Shown here: positions 17,920-27,504 of the stretch, piece after piece
Layout of the letters: each line of letters opens with the position of its first letter
How positions within the stretch are numbered: position 1 is the first letter of the stretch
DNA from: Lysobacter panacisoli
Lineage (GTDB): Bacteria; Pseudomonadota; Gammaproteobacteria; Xanthomonadales; Xanthomonadaceae
Direction of reading: 5' to 3'
DNA: 64,000 nucleotides
Assembly: GCF_009765165.1 (NCBI RefSeq)
Contig: NZ_VLNU01000001.1
Location: forward strand, 1,178,001-1,242,000
Translations under genes and position numbers: made by a program
Notes under the pieces: model-generated
What the model was told of the DNA's origin: nothing
Database searches by the model: none
What the model saw: only the letters and a program-made list of their open reading frames with translations

Positions 17920-18666
17920 TCATTTCTTCGTCGCGGCGCGAGCGCGGCGCGGCTTGAAGCGCACCCACACGATCTGTTCGTCGCGCTTCACTTCGAACAG
18001 CCCGCTGGCCTCGATCAGGTCACTGAGCTTGCGGTAGCCGTAATTGCGCGAGTCGAACGACGCCTGGTTGCTGATCTGGTGCCCGACCGCGCCCAGGTGC
18101 GCCCAGCCATCGTCGCCTGCGGCCGAATCGACCGCGCTGCGCAGCATCTGCACCAGGCGCGTATCGCCCTTGAGTTCGCCCGCGCTGGCGGGCTTGGCCG
18201 CGACCGGCGCCGTCGTTTCGCTGCTGGCCTGCACCAGCGCTTCGAGGTAGGTGAACTTCGAGCACGCGTTCACGAACGGCAGCGGCGTCTTCTTTTCGCC
18301 GAAGCCATAGACCTTCACGCCGTCGGTGAGCAGACGCATCACCAGCGGGGTGAAGTCGGCGTCGCTGGAGACGATCGCGAAGCCGTCCAGGTTGCGCGCG
18401 TAGAGCAGGTCCATCGCGTCGATCACCATCGCCATGTCGGAGGCGTTCTTGCCGCTGCTGTAGGCGAACTGCTGGATCGGGCGGATGGCGTACTCGTGCA
18501 GGGTCGCTTCCCAGCCCTTCAGGTGCGGGCTCTTCCAGTTGCCGTAGGCGCGGCGCACGTTGGCCACGCCGTGGCGGGCGACCTCGGCGAGGATCACGTC
18601 GATCTTGCCCGGCGGTGCGTTGTCGGCGTCGATCAGCAGGGCGATGCGGCGTTCGGGTTCGGGCAT
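17920..18666 (-). CDS. NYN domain protein with C-terminal OST-HTH/LOTUS-like domain
   Basis: 248 residues; ATG 18666 has AGGAG eight bases upstream. The N-terminal NYN (PIN-like) nuclease domain (about 7-140) shows the acidic residues expected for metal binding: LLIDADNAP, SDMAMVIDAMD and IVSSDADFTPLVMR. The C-terminal region (about 175-245, ending in KLSDLIEASGLFEV) fits the OST-HTH/LOTUS fold, thought to bind RNA. The combination suggests an RNA-cleaving or RNA-surveillance enzyme; targets are unknown. It is monocistronic and divergent from transaldolase. Confidence 0.85.
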   Translation of the reverse strand: MPEPERRIALLIDADNAPPGKIDVILAEVARHGVANVRRAYGNWKSPHLKGWEATLHEYAIRPIQQFAYSSGKNASDMAMVIDAMDLLYARNLDGFAIVSSDADFTPLVMRLLTDGVKVYGFGEKKTPLPFVNACSKFTYLEALVQASSETTAPVAAKPASAGELKGDTRLVQMLRSAVDSAAGDDGWAHLGAVGHQISNQASFDSRNYGYRKLSDLIEASGLFEVKRDEQIVWVRFKPRRARAATKK

Positions 18667-18723
18667 GATGCGATCTCCTGTCCGGCAGCCGTCGGAGCCT
18701 AGCGCACGATCACGGACACGGGC

Positions 18724-18752
18724 ATGACGGCGCGGGCGCAATCCCCCACAAT
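18724..18752 (+). promoter_or_regulatory. possible transaldolase promoter
   Basis: ATGACG (18724-18729) and CACAAT (18747-18752) match the sigma-70 consensus at eight of twelve positions with a 17-base spacer. Just downstream a 7-bp hairpin (18753-18759 with 18764-18770) ends eight bases before the tal ATG, where a Shine-Dalgarno would be expected but is missing. Transcription starting near 18759 would give a very short leader. Confidence 0.35.
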
Positions 18753-18778
18753 GGGGTCGAACCCGACCCCCTATCGCC

Positions 18779-19732
18779 ATGACCAGCCAGCTCGAACAAC
18801 TCCGCACCCTGTCGGCGGTCGTCGCCGACACCGGCGACATCGACGCCATCGCCCGCTTCCATCCGCTCGACGCCACCACCAATCCGTCGCTGCTGCTCAA
18901 GGCGGCCTCGCTGCCGACGTATGCGCCGCTGATCGACTCGGCGATCTCGCAGGCACGCGGCACCGACCTGCCCGCGCGCGTGGCGGACGCCGCCGACCTG
19001 CTCGCGGTGACGGTGGGCGTGGAAATCCTCAAGCTGATCCCGGGCCGCGTCTCGACCGAAGTCGACGCACGCCACAGCTTCGACACGCAGGCCACGCTGG
19101 CGCAGGCGCGCAAGCTGGTCGCGCTGTACGAGCAGGTCGGCATCGGCCGCGAGCGGCTGCTGATCAAGATCGCCTCGACGTGGGAAGGCATCCGCGCCGG
19201 CGAGCAGCTCGAGCGCGAAGGCGTCAACTGCAACCTGACCCTGCTGTTCTCCTTCGCCCAGGCCGTGGCCTGCGCGGAAGCGGGCGTGTTCCTGATCTCG
19301 CCGTTCGTGGGCCGCATCCTCGACTGGCACATGTCCAACGGCGGCGAGAAGCCGGCCACGCCGCAGGACGATCCGGGCGTGCAGTCGGTGACGCGCATCT
19401 GGCACCACTACAAGCGCCACGGCTTCAACACGGTCGTCATGGGCGCGAGCTTCCGCAACACCGGACAGGTGCTGGCGCTGGCGGGCTGCGATCGCCTGAC
19501 GATCTCGCCGGACCTGCTGGCCGACCTCGCCGCGAAGGAAGGCGGCGTCACGCGCGCACTGACGGACAGTGGCGAGCGCGCCGCGGCACTGCCGCGCCTG
19601 ACCGAATCGGCGTTCCGCTGGGAACACAACGAGGACGCGATGGCGACCGACAAGCTCGCCGACGGCATCCGTCGTTTCGCTGCCGACCAGCGCAAGCTCG
19701 AGACCATGCTGGCGCAGCGACTGGCGGGCTGA
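18779..19732 (+). CDS. tal: transaldolase
   Basis: 317 residues, the size of E. coli TalB. The TIM-barrel landmarks are present: [12 protein letters not shown] (31-42), the Schiff-base Lys130 in [11 protein letters not shown], and [13 protein letters not shown]. It exchanges a dihydroxyacetone unit between sugar phosphates in the non-oxidative pentose phosphate pathway. No Shine-Dalgarno is visible before the ATG. The gene has its own terminator and no cotranscribed neighbours. Confidence 0.97.
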   Translation: MTSQLEQLRTLSAVVADTGDIDAIARFHPLDATTNPSLLLKAASLPTYAPLIDSAISQARGTDLPARVADAADLLAVTVGVEILKLIPGRVSTEVDARHSFDTQATLAQARKLVALYEQVGIGRERLLIKIASTWEGIRAGEQLEREGVNCNLTLLFSFAQAVACAEAGVFLISPFVGRILDWHMSNGGEKPATPQDDPGVQSVTRIWHHYKRHGFNTVVMGASFRNTGQVLALAGCDRLTISPDLLADLAAKEGGVTRALTDSGERAAALPRLTESAFRWEHNEDAMATDKLADGIRRFAADQRKLETMLAQRLAG

Positions 19733-19756
19733 AGCCCGGTCGCAGTCCGCATCGAA

Positions 19757-19787
19757 AGCCTGGCTCCGGCCGGGCTTTTTCGTTTTT
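19757..19787 (+). terminator. rho-independent terminator of tal
   Basis: A 7-bp stem (AGCCTGG 19757-19763 with CCGGGCT 19770-19776, one G-T pair) with a 6-base loop is followed by TTTTT and, after CG, another TTTTT. Confidence 0.85.
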
Positions 19788-19838
19788 GCAGGTGATCGTC
19801 GACTGCGACGACGCGCTGCTTCAGGCAAACTGGTGCGC

Positions 19839-21194
19839 ATGGATGCCACCGTTCCGATGACACCCGCCCGCCGCCTGCGCAGCATCTTCAGCGGTTCGGT
19901 CGGCAACCTGGTGGAGTGGTACGACTGGTACGCGTATTCGGCGTTCGCCATCTACTTCGCACCGCACTTCTTTCCCAAGGGCGATTCGACCGCGCAGCTG
20001 CTCGACACGGCGGCGGTGTTCGCGGTCGGATTCCTCATGCGCCCGGTCGGCGGCTGGCTGATGGGCCTTTACGCCGACCGCCACGGACGCAAGGCCGCGC
20101 TGATGGCGTCGGTACTGCTGATGTGCGCCGGCTCGCTGATGATCGCGCTGGCTCCGGGTTACGAGCGCATCGGCCTGGCCGCGCCCGCGCTGTTGGTGTT
20201 CGCGCGCTTGCTGCAGGGACTGAGCGTCGGTGGCGAGTACGGCACCTCCGCGACGTATCTGAGCGAGATGGCCGACTCGCGGCGTCGCGGCTTCTGGTCG
20301 AGCTTCCAGTACGTAACGCTGGTGATGGGCCAGCTGCTCGCGCTGGCGCTGCTGGTGCTGCTGCAGCGCGCACTGCTCACCGAGGAGCAGCTGCACGATT
20401 GGGGCTGGCGCATTCCGTTCGTGGTCGGCGCTCTGTGCGCGGTTACCGCGCTGTACCTGCGCCGTGGCATGGAGGAAACCGAATCCTTCGCGGTGGCGCG
20501 TACGCGTGAGCGCCAGCAGCGCGGCAGCCTGCGCGTGCTGTTGCAACACCCGCGCGAAGTGCTGACGGTGATCGGCCTGACGATGGGCGGCACGCTGTCG
20601 TTCTATACCTTCACCACGTATCCGCAGAAGTTCCTGGTCAACACCGGCGGCTTCAGCAAGGCCGATGCGACGCTGGTGTCCGCGGCTTCGCTGCTGGTGT
20701 TCATGCTGCTGCAACCGCTGGTCGGCGCGCTGTCCGATCGCACGGGACGGCGTCCAATCCTGATCGCCTTCGGCGTGCTCGGCACGGCGTTCACGTACTC
20801 CATTCTCAGCGGGCTGGCCTCCGCATCCACCGTGGGCAGCGCGTTCGCATGGGTGATGGCGGGGTTGCTGATCGTCAGCGGTTACACCTCGATCAACGCT
20901 GTGGTGAAGGCGGAACTGTTCCCCGCGCATATCCGCGCGCTTGGCGTCGGCCTTCCATACGCAATGACCGTGTCGCTGTTCGGTGGGACGGCCGAGTACG
21001 TCGCGCTGTGGTTCAAGCAGATCGGACGCGAGTCCGACTTCTACCTGTACGTCACCGCCTGCGTCGGTGTGTCGCTGCTGGTGTACGTGTTCATGCGCGA
21101 CACCAAGCACCACTCGCGCATCGACCGCGATCACGACATCGCCGACGACCGCGACGCCGACATCACCCTTCCGGACCGGACACCCATCGCATGA
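19839..21194 (+). CDS. MFS transporter, MHS (metabolite:H+ symporter) family
   Basis: 451 residues from ATG 19839 (a GTG six bases earlier and an ATG at 19857 are alternatives). Twelve membrane helices are expected. Signatures of the MHS branch are GNLVEWYDWYAYSAFA in helix 1, RPVGGWLMG and DRHGRKAAL after helix 2, and RLLQGLSVGGEYGTSATYLSE in helix 4. The closest characterised type is alpha-ketoglutarate permease KgtP, so a dicarboxylate or related organic acid is the likely substrate. Its stop overlaps the NDH-2 start by four bases (ATGA). Confidence 0.88.
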   Translation: MDATVPMTPARRLRSIFSGSVGNLVEWYDWYAYSAFAIYFAPHFFPKGDSTAQLLDTAAVFAVGFLMRPVGGWLMGLYADRHGRKAALMASVLLMCAGSLMIALAPGYERIGLAAPALLVFARLLQGLSVGGEYGTSATYLSEMADSRRRGFWSSFQYVTLVMGQLLALALLVLLQRALLTEEQLHDWGWRIPFVVGALCAVTALYLRRGMEETESFAVARTRERQQRGSLRVLLQHPREVLTVIGLTMGGTLSFYTFTTYPQKFLVNTGGFSKADATLVSAASLLVFMLLQPLVGALSDRTGRRPILIAFGVLGTAFTYSILSGLASASTVGSAFAWVMAGLLIVSGYTSINAVVKAELFPAHIRALGVGLPYAMTVSLFGGTAEYVALWFKQIGRESDFYLYVTACVGVSLLVYVFMRDTKHHSRIDRDHDIADDRDADITLPDRTPIA

Positions 21195-22450
21195 GTTCGC
21201 ACGACGCACGCCCGCACGTGGTCATCGTCGGCGGCGGATTCGGCGGGCTGTGGGCCACGCGCGCGCTCGCCGGGCGCGCGGTGCGCATCACGCTCATCGA
21301 CCGCCGCAACCACCACCTGTTCCAGCCGCTGCTGTACCAGGTCGCCACCGCAGGATTGTCCGCGCCCGACATCGCCGCACCACTGCGCCACATCCTGCGC
21401 AACCAGCGCAACGTCGAAGTGCGGCTTGGTGAAGTGGTCGGCCTGGACAAGCAGGCGCGCGCGGTGACGCTCGCCGACGGCGACGCGATTGCGTACGACT
21501 ATCTGCTGATCGCCAGCGGCGCGACGCACGCATACTTCGGCCACGACGAATGGAGCGCCGACGCGCCGGGCCTGAAGACGCTCGACGATGCGCTCGCGAT
21601 CCGGCGCCGGCTGCTGCTCGCATTCGAGCGTGCGGAAGCCTGCGACGATCCCGCTGAGCGCGCGGCATGGCTGAGTTTCGCGGTCGTCGGCGGCGGCCCG
21701 ACCGGTGTCGAGCTGGCCGGGACGTTGGCGGAGATCGCGCGCCACACGCTGAAGCGCGAGTTCCGCAACATCGATCCCTCGCACGCGAAAGTGCGCCTGC
21801 TCGAAGCCGGCCCGCGCGTGCTTTCGTCATTCCCCGAGTCGCTTTCGGAGAAGGCGAAGCAGCAACTGGAACGTCTCGGTGTGGAGGTCGTCGCCGGCAC
21901 GCCGGTCGGCGCGATCGACGAACGTGGCTACACGCTCGGCGACATCTTCGTTCCCGCGCGCACGGTGTTGTGGGCAGCGGGCGTGGCTGCGTCGCCACTG
22001 GGCGCGTTGCTCGATGCGCCGCGCGATCGTGCGGGACGCGTCGCGGTATCGCCGGACCTGAGCGTGCCCGGCCATCCGGAGATCTTCGTCGCCGGCGATC
22101 TGGCCAGCGTGCAGCAGGACGGCAAGCCGGTGCCCGGTGTCGCCCCGGCGGCCAAGCAGATGGGCGCGCATGTCGCGACGGCGATCGCGGCGCGGCTCGC
22201 CGGCAATCCCGCACCTGCGTTCCGTTATCGGGACTACGGCAACCTGGCCACCATCGGGCGCATGGCCGCGGTCGTGGACGTGCACGGATTCCGCTTGTCG
22301 GGACTCATCGCGTGGTGGTTCTGGCTCGCCGCGCACGTGTTCTTCCTGATCGGCTTCCGCAACCGCATCATCGTGCTGATCAACTGGGCCTGGGCGTACT
22401 GGAGTTACCAGCGGCACGCGCGGATCATCTTCGGCCCGCTCGATCGATGA
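21191..22450 (+). CDS. NAD(P)/FAD-dependent oxidoreductase, type II NADH dehydrogenase
   Basis: 419 residues, starting in an ATGA overlap with the transporter gene. Two dinucleotide-fold motifs are seen: GGGFGG (14-19) for FAD and VVGGGPTGVELAG (about 160-172) for NAD(P)H. FQPLLYQVATAGLS and the VAGDLASV motif are characteristic of NDH-2. The C-terminal part has amphipathic/hydrophobic helices (about 370-405, AWWFWLAAHVFFLIGF) that bind the membrane. It passes electrons from NADH to quinone without pumping protons. The coupling to an organic-acid permease suggests joint expression during respiratory growth on such acids, which is inference. Confidence 0.9.
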   Translation: MSSHDARPHVVIVGGGFGGLWATRALAGRAVRITLIDRRNHHLFQPLLYQVATAGLSAPDIAAPLRHILRNQRNVEVRLGEVVGLDKQARAVTLADGDAIAYDYLLIASGATHAYFGHDEWSADAPGLKTLDDALAIRRRLLLAFERAEACDDPAERAAWLSFAVVGGGPTGVELAGTLAEIARHTLKREFRNIDPSHAKVRLLEAGPRVLSSFPESLSEKAKQQLERLGVEVVAGTPVGAIDERGYTLGDIFVPARTVLWAAGVAASPLGALLDAPRDRAGRVAVSPDLSVPGHPEIFVAGDLASVQQDGKPVPGVAPAAKQMGAHVATAIAARLAGNPAPAFRYRDYGNLATIGRMAAVVDVHGFRLSGLIAWWFWLAAHVFFLIGFRNRIIVLINWAWAYWSYQRHARIIFGPLDR

Positions 22451-22451
22451 A

Positions 22452-22479
22452 GACGGCAGCCGCGAGCGCGGCTGCCGTC
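22452..22479. terminator. 12-bp hairpin between convergent genes
   Basis: A perfect 12-bp stem (22452-22463 with 22468-22479, GACGGCAGCCGC arm) with a GAGC loop sits between the NDH-2 stop and the end of the minus-strand secreted protein gene. Neither side has a T run, so it may rely on Rho or simply protect 3' ends. Confidence 0.55.
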
Positions 22480-22486
22480 GGATGCA

Positions 22487-22894
22487 TCAGGTCCAGATGT
22501 CGATGTACTCGGCCGTCGCGGTGACGGTCTTGGTCGCGCCGGTGGCGACGTCCTGGATCGTCACGGTAACGGTGACCGGCTGCCCGCCGCTGGTGTCTTT
22601 GCGGATGGAACGGTTGCACCACGACGCGGTCGCGCCGCAGCCCGTGACCGACCACTGGAAGGTGTAGCTGCCCGGCGCGAGGCCGATCACCTCGAAGTGC
22701 GCCGTCGTCGGATTGGGCTGGCCCGGACGCCAGCCGCTGGAACAGAAACCGGACGTCAGCTGGTCGAACGCCGACGTGTCCACGTAGCACGCGAGCGTCG
22801 CATTGCTCACGTCTCCCGCCTTCGCCGCGGGCGCATACGTCCCCAGCATCGAACCGCACAGCACCAAAGCCGCCATCAGAAGCTTCGCACTCAT
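22487..22894 (-). CDS. small secreted protein of unknown function
   Basis: 135 residues; ATG 22894 has AAGGAG upstream. Residues 1-26 are a signal peptide (core LLMAALVLCGSML, cleavage near AKAGD). The mature protein is Ser/Thr/Gly-rich with four cysteines (ACY, FCS, TGCG, SWC) and strands such as GSYTFQWSVTG and VTVTVTIQD, suggesting an immunoglobulin-like beta sandwich with disulphides. No family is recognised. It is likely periplasmic or extracellular. Confidence 0.7.
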   Translation of the reverse strand: MSAKLLMAALVLCGSMLGTYAPAAKAGDVSNATLACYVDTSAFDQLTSGFCSSGWRPGQPNPTTAHFEVIGLAPGSYTFQWSVTGCGATASWCNRSIRKDTSGGQPVTVTVTIQDVATGATKTVTATAEYIDIWT

Positions 22895-23026
22895 CCTGAG
22901 TCTCCTTGCGTTGGGTTCACCCTTCCCTGTCACCGCACCGCGCGGTGGCGGAGGGCCCGCGCACGTTCCGGGGCGCGCGATGAAGACGATGTGAACTCGA
23001 CCGCGTTGTCGGGAGTCCCAAACGAA

Positions 23027-23050
23027 AACGGCCCGGAAATCCGGGCCGTT
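23027..23050. terminator. bidirectional terminator after rpoH
   Basis: A perfect 10-bp stem (AACGGCCCGG 23027-23036 with 23041-23050) with an AAAT loop. On the minus strand it is followed by TTTTCG, as expected for rpoH; the plus-strand T tract is weaker. Confidence 0.85.
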
Positions 23051-23075
23051 TCGTGAGTCGTGCGGATGCGCTGGA

Positions 23076-23951
<876 letters not shown>

Positions 23952-23961
23952 GGGCAGCATA

Positions 23962-23988
23962 TTAGCAGTCGAAATGGTGGTCTGCTAA
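23962..23988 (-). promoter_or_regulatory. hairpin in rpoH leader, possible RNA thermometer
   Basis: TTAGCAG and CTGCTAA (23962-23968 and 23982-23988) can pair into an AU-containing 7-bp hairpin in the mRNA. It ends 10 bases before ATG 23951 and one base before ATG 23960. Its position over the ribosome-binding region resembles heat-labile structures that control rpoH elsewhere, but the fold is short and the sequence is not homologous to the E. coli thermometer. Confidence 0.35.
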
Positions 23989-24114
23989 AGGTCGAAAGGG
24001 CCTCAGTGTTTCATGGATGGGACAAAGGCCGGTGCCCGGGAAATACCGCCGCCTGCGACTGAATCTTTACGAATCAACCACTTGGGCAGCCCTGGGCGGG
24101 CGACCATCGCAAAT

Positions 24115-24134
24115 GCCGCCAGGATTGTGGCGGC
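24115..24134 (-). terminator. weak terminator downstream of ung
   Basis: A 7-bp stem (24115-24121 with 24128-24134, GCCGCCA arms) lies 44 bases beyond the ung stop. On the minus strand only ATTTG follows, so termination may be partial and ftsEX-operon transcripts may read on towards rpoH. Confidence 0.4.
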
Positions 24135-24177
24135 CCTTCATAGACCGGCTCATGGGCCGAAAGTTCAGGGGCCCCGT

Positions 24178-24897
24178 TCAGGCCTGCAGCGAAGCCCGGG
24201 CGGGCAGCGACCAGTCGATCGGCGGCTGCCCGTGACGAGCGAGGTACTCGTTGGTCGCAGAGAAATGCCCGCAGCCCAGAAAGCCGCGGTGCGCCGACAA
24301 CGGCGAAGGATGCGGCGCCTTCAGCACCCGGTGCCGACGCGGATCGATCACCTTGCCCTTGGCCTGCGCGTAGCTGCCCCAGAGCAGAAACACCAGACCG
24401 TCGCGTTCGCGGTTGAGGGTTTCGACGACGTGATCAGTGAAGCCTTCCCAGCCCTTGCCCTGATGTGCGCCGGCGCGGCCTTCTTCGACGGTGAGCACCG
24501 CGTTGAGCAGCAAGACACCACGACGCGCCCACGGCAGCAGGCAGCCGTGATCGGGACGCGGAATGCCGAGGTCGCGCTGGATCTCCTTGAAGATGTTGTC
24601 CAGCGACGGCGGCACCGGCACGCCGGGCAGCACCGAGAAGCACAGCCCATGCGCCTGCCCGGGCCCGTGGTACGGGTCCTGGCCGAGCACCACGACCTTT
24701 ACGTCATCGAACGGCGTCGCGTCGAACGCGGCAAAGATGTTCTGCCCGGGCGGATAGATGCGCGCGCCGGCAGCCTTGCGGTCGCGCAGGAACGTCGACA
24801 GCGACTGCATGTCGGGTCGTTGCAGGTAGTCGCCGACCTTTTCCTTCCAGGACGCTTCGAGGCGGATGCGCTCCGGACTGGCCGCCGCGTCGTTCAT
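24178..24897 (-). CDS. ung: uracil-DNA glycosylase
   Basis: 239 residues. The family 1 water-activating loop GQDPYHG has its catalytic Asp at 74, and the minor-groove loop HPSPLSA begins at His196. It removes uracil from DNA as the first step in base excision repair. It begins in an ATGA overlap with the response regulator gene and is the last gene of the ftsE-ftsX-regulator-ung operon. This placement is unlike E. coli, where ung is separate. Confidence 0.97.
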   Translation of the reverse strand: MNDAAASPERIRLEASWKEKVGDYLQRPDMQSLSTFLRDRKAAGARIYPPGQNIFAAFDATPFDDVKVVVLGQDPYHGPGQAHGLCFSVLPGVPVPPSLDNIFKEIQRDLGIPRPDHGCLLPWARRGVLLLNAVLTVEEGRAGAHQGKGWEGFTDHVVETLNRERDGLVFLLWGSYAQAKGKVIDPRRHRVLKAPHPSPLSAHRGFLGCGHFSATNEYLARHGQPPIDWSLPARASLQA

Positions 24898-25733
24898 GCG
24901 TCCAGCGTCGCCGGCTCCGCCAGCCGTGCCAGCCGCAGCTGGAACAGGGTCTTGGTGACCAGCAGGCGCTCCTCGATCGGCTTGAGCACCAGATCGTTCG
25001 CGCCCGCGCGCAGCAGCGCACTCTGGTTGTCGGCATTGCCGTCGCCGGTCATCACCAGCACCGGCAGGCGACGCTTGCCGTAGTTGAAATCCTCGCGCAG
25101 GCGCGCGAGCAGGTCGTTGCCGCTGAGCGCGCCCTTCAGATAAACGTCGGTGAGCACGAGGTCGCAACCGACATCGTCCTGGCCGCGATGCGTCTCCAGG
25201 TACTCCAGCGCTTCTTCCACGCCGACGAAATGCAGCACGGTGAGGCCGTGGCGTTCGAGCATGCGCTTGGTCGCCAGCGCGACGACCTTGCTGTCCTCCA
25301 CGTACAGCACGCGGGCGCCGGGGATCGGCTGCGGCTGCACGTAGCCGCGGATGAACGCGGCCAGCGCGGTGTGGCCGAGCGCCTTGTCGAAGTAGTCGGT
25401 GACGTCCTCCGTGAAGCGGCGCGATTCCAGGTGCGACTGCGCATCGCCGGAGACGACGATGATCGGCACGTAGGCCTGCCCCGCGGATTCACGCACCGCG
25501 CGCGCAAGCGCGATGCCGTCGCCGTCGGGCAGCACCAGCGAGGTGGTCACCAGGTCGACCGCGCCGCTGGCGAGCGCATTGCGCGCCTCGGCGATATCGG
25601 CGCACGGCACGACCACGGCGTCGGACAGCTCGCGCTTGAGCACGTCGCCGATCAGCTTGCGCACCAGCTTGGAGCCGTCCACGACCATGATCCGCGGCGC
25701 GTTGCTGGCGAGATGGCGGAGATCCTGGCTCAT
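24894..25733 (-). CDS. tandem-REC response regulator without output domain
   Basis: 279 residues made of two receiver domains (about 13-130 and 140-265). The second is intact: acidic pair ED at 146-147, phospho-acceptor Asp196 in LVLTDVYL, Thr in VMTGD and Lys in VLKP. The first keeps its early Asp and Lys117, but the acceptor position holds Ser65 ([12 protein letters not shown]), so it probably cannot be phosphorylated. There is no DNA-binding or enzymatic domain, so it should act by protein contacts. It overlaps ftsX and ung by four bases each. No histidine kinase is nearby. Confidence 0.85.
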   Translation of the reverse strand: MSQDLRHLASNAPRIMVVDGSKLVRKLIGDVLKRELSDAVVVPCADIAEARNALASGAVDLVTTSLVLPDGDGIALARAVRESAGQAYVPIIVVSGDAQSHLESRRFTEDVTDYFDKALGHTALAAFIRGYVQPQPIPGARVLYVEDSKVVALATKRMLERHGLTVLHFVGVEEALEYLETHRGQDDVGCDLVLTDVYLKGALSGNDLLARLREDFNYGKRRLPVLVMTGDGNADNQSALLRAGANDLVLKPIEERLLVTKTLFQLRLARLAEPATLDA

Positions 25734-26683
25734 GCGGTCGGTCGATTCTGTCGCAGATGATGGCCGGTGACGAAGCCCGCGCCGAGCCAGCCGAGCAGGC
25801 CCGACGCGACCGTGATCGCCACCGCGTACGGCAGGTCGAAACCCTGCAGCGAAAACTGGCTGCCGTAGCTGCGGGCGAGATCGTGCAGCGGCGCGCGCAG
25901 CGCGTGTTCGGCAGCGGTCAACAGCGCCAATGCCAGCGCGCCTGCGACAACACCGTAGCTCGCGCCCAGGTAGAGGAACGGCCGGCGGATGAAACCGTCG
26001 GTGGCGCCAAGCTGCTGCAGCACGGTGATTTCCTCGCGTCGCGACTGGATGTCCAGGCGCACGGTGTTGCCCACCACGAGCAGCGCACCGAGGCCGAGCA
26101 GCACGCCGAGCACCCACGCCAGGCGGATGCCGAACCGCAGCCAGCTGTCCAGGCGCTGGCGCCATGCGGCGTCGTGCTGGACGACGTCGACTTCGGGCAG
26201 GTGGCTCAGCGAATCGGCCAGCAGCGTTTCATCGCCCTTCGGCGACACGATCAGCAGGCTCGGCAGCGGATTGCCGTCGACGGCGGAAATCGCATCGCCC
26301 AGCCCGCTGCTGCGACGCAGTTCTTCCATGCCCTGCTCCGGCGTGCGCAGCTCGATCGCGGCCACGTCGGAACGGCCACGCAATTCTTCGGTCAGCGCGC
26401 GGGCGCGGGCGACGGCGACATCGGTCTTCAGGAACAGGCTGATCTGGCGCGACTCCTGCACCGTTCCGGTGAAGCGCTCGACGTTGCCCAGTGCCGCCCA
26501 CAATCCCAGCGGGAGCGCGATCGCCACCGCCATCACGCCGATGGTCAGCGCGGTGGCCCAAGGCTTGCGCAGCATGCGGCCGACGCTCGCCACCAGACTG
26601 TAGACGTGGTGGTCGAACCAGGTACCCAGCCGCGAGCGCGAGCGGGCTGGCGCGGTGGACGCGCCCTGCGTCTGCGCGCTCAT
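25730..26683 (-). CDS. ftsX: cell division protein FtsX
   Basis: 317 residues with four membrane helices: one near 40-65 and three at about 185-210, 230-255 and 280-305. The large periplasmic loop lies between the first and second helices. FtsX is the membrane partner of the FtsE ATPase; in other bacteria the complex activates peptidoglycan amidases at the septum through EnvC-like proteins. It is joined by ATGA overlaps to ftsE upstream and the response regulator downstream. Confidence 0.94.
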   Translation of the reverse strand: MSAQTQGASTAPARSRSRLGTWFDHHVYSLVASVGRMLRKPWATALTIGVMAVAIALPLGLWAALGNVERFTGTVQESRQISLFLKTDVAVARARALTEELRGRSDVAAIELRTPEQGMEELRRSSGLGDAISAVDGNPLPSLLIVSPKGDETLLADSLSHLPEVDVVQHDAAWRQRLDSWLRFGIRLAWVLGVLLGLGALLVVGNTVRLDIQSRREEITVLQQLGATDGFIRRPFLYLGASYGVVAGALALALLTAAEHALRAPLHDLARSYGSQFSLQGFDLPYAVAITVASGLLGWLGAGFVTGHHLRQNRPTA

Positions 26684-27366
26684 TGGGCCAGGTCCTCCGG
26701 CGAGATGTCGTCGACGAGCCGCCCCTGGTTGAGCACCAGCACGCGCTTCTTCATGCGCCTGACCAGTGCGAGGTCATGGCTGGCGACGAGCACGCTGGTG
26801 CCGCGCTCGGGCAGCGATTCGAACAACGCCATGATCTCCGCCGACAGGGTCGGATCGAGGTTGCCGGTCGGTTCGTCCGCGACCAGCAGGCGCGGCTCGC
26901 CGACGATGGCGCGGGCGATGCCCACGCGCTGCTGTTCGCCGGCCGATAGCTGCGACGGCAGCGCATTGGCGCGCGCGCCCAGGCCGACCTTGTCGAGCAC
27001 GCTGCGCACGCGCTTGCCGATGTCGCCGCGGCGCATGCCGCGCAGGATCAGCGGCAGCGCGACGTTGTCGGAGACGCTGCGGTCGGCAAGCAGGCGGTGA
27101 TCCTGGAAGACGATGCCGACTTCGCGCCGGTGCAGCGCGATACGGCGTCCGCGCACCTTCAGCAGGTTCTGCGAACCGAACAGCACCGTGCCACGGCTCG
27201 GGCGTTCGGACAGGTGGATGAGTCGGAGCAGGGTGCTCTTGCCGGCGCCCGAATGCCCGGTGACGAACAGCATTTCGCCCTGCGCGACTTCGAAGCTGAC
27301 TTCGCTCAGCGCGTCGTGGCCGCCGCCGTACCGCTTGCTGACATTGTCGAAGCGCAGGACGCTCAT
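26680..27366 (-). CDS. ftsE: cell division ATP-binding protein FtsE
   Basis: 228 residues, a stand-alone ABC ATPase. Walker A GHSGAGKST begins at residue 37, the signature LSAGEQQRVGIARAI at about 138, and Walker B LLVADEPTGNLD follows. It energises FtsX. It is the first gene of the ATGA-linked operon. The 138 bases between it and the end of rhlB upstream should contain the operon promoter. Confidence 0.95.
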   Translation of the reverse strand: MSVLRFDNVSKRYGGGHDALSEVSFEVAQGEMLFVTGHSGAGKSTLLRLIHLSERPSRGTVLFGSQNLLKVRGRRIALHRREVGIVFQDHRLLADRSVSDNVALPLILRGMRRGDIGKRVRSVLDKVGLGARANALPSQLSAGEQQRVGIARAIVGEPRLLVADEPTGNLDPTLSAEIMALFESLPERGTSVLVASHDLALVRRMKKRVLVLNQGRLVDDISPEDLAQ

Positions 27367-27504
27367 CGCTCACCGTTGCTCACACGTGCCGCCAAGTATC
27401 GGCGGCGCGGGCAAGGAAGGCTAGGGCGAAAACCGCTGTCGCGCACATTCCGCGATGCGGTCCGACCGTCGGCGCGCGCAATCCCGCGCCGACGCGGTGC
27501 GGGA

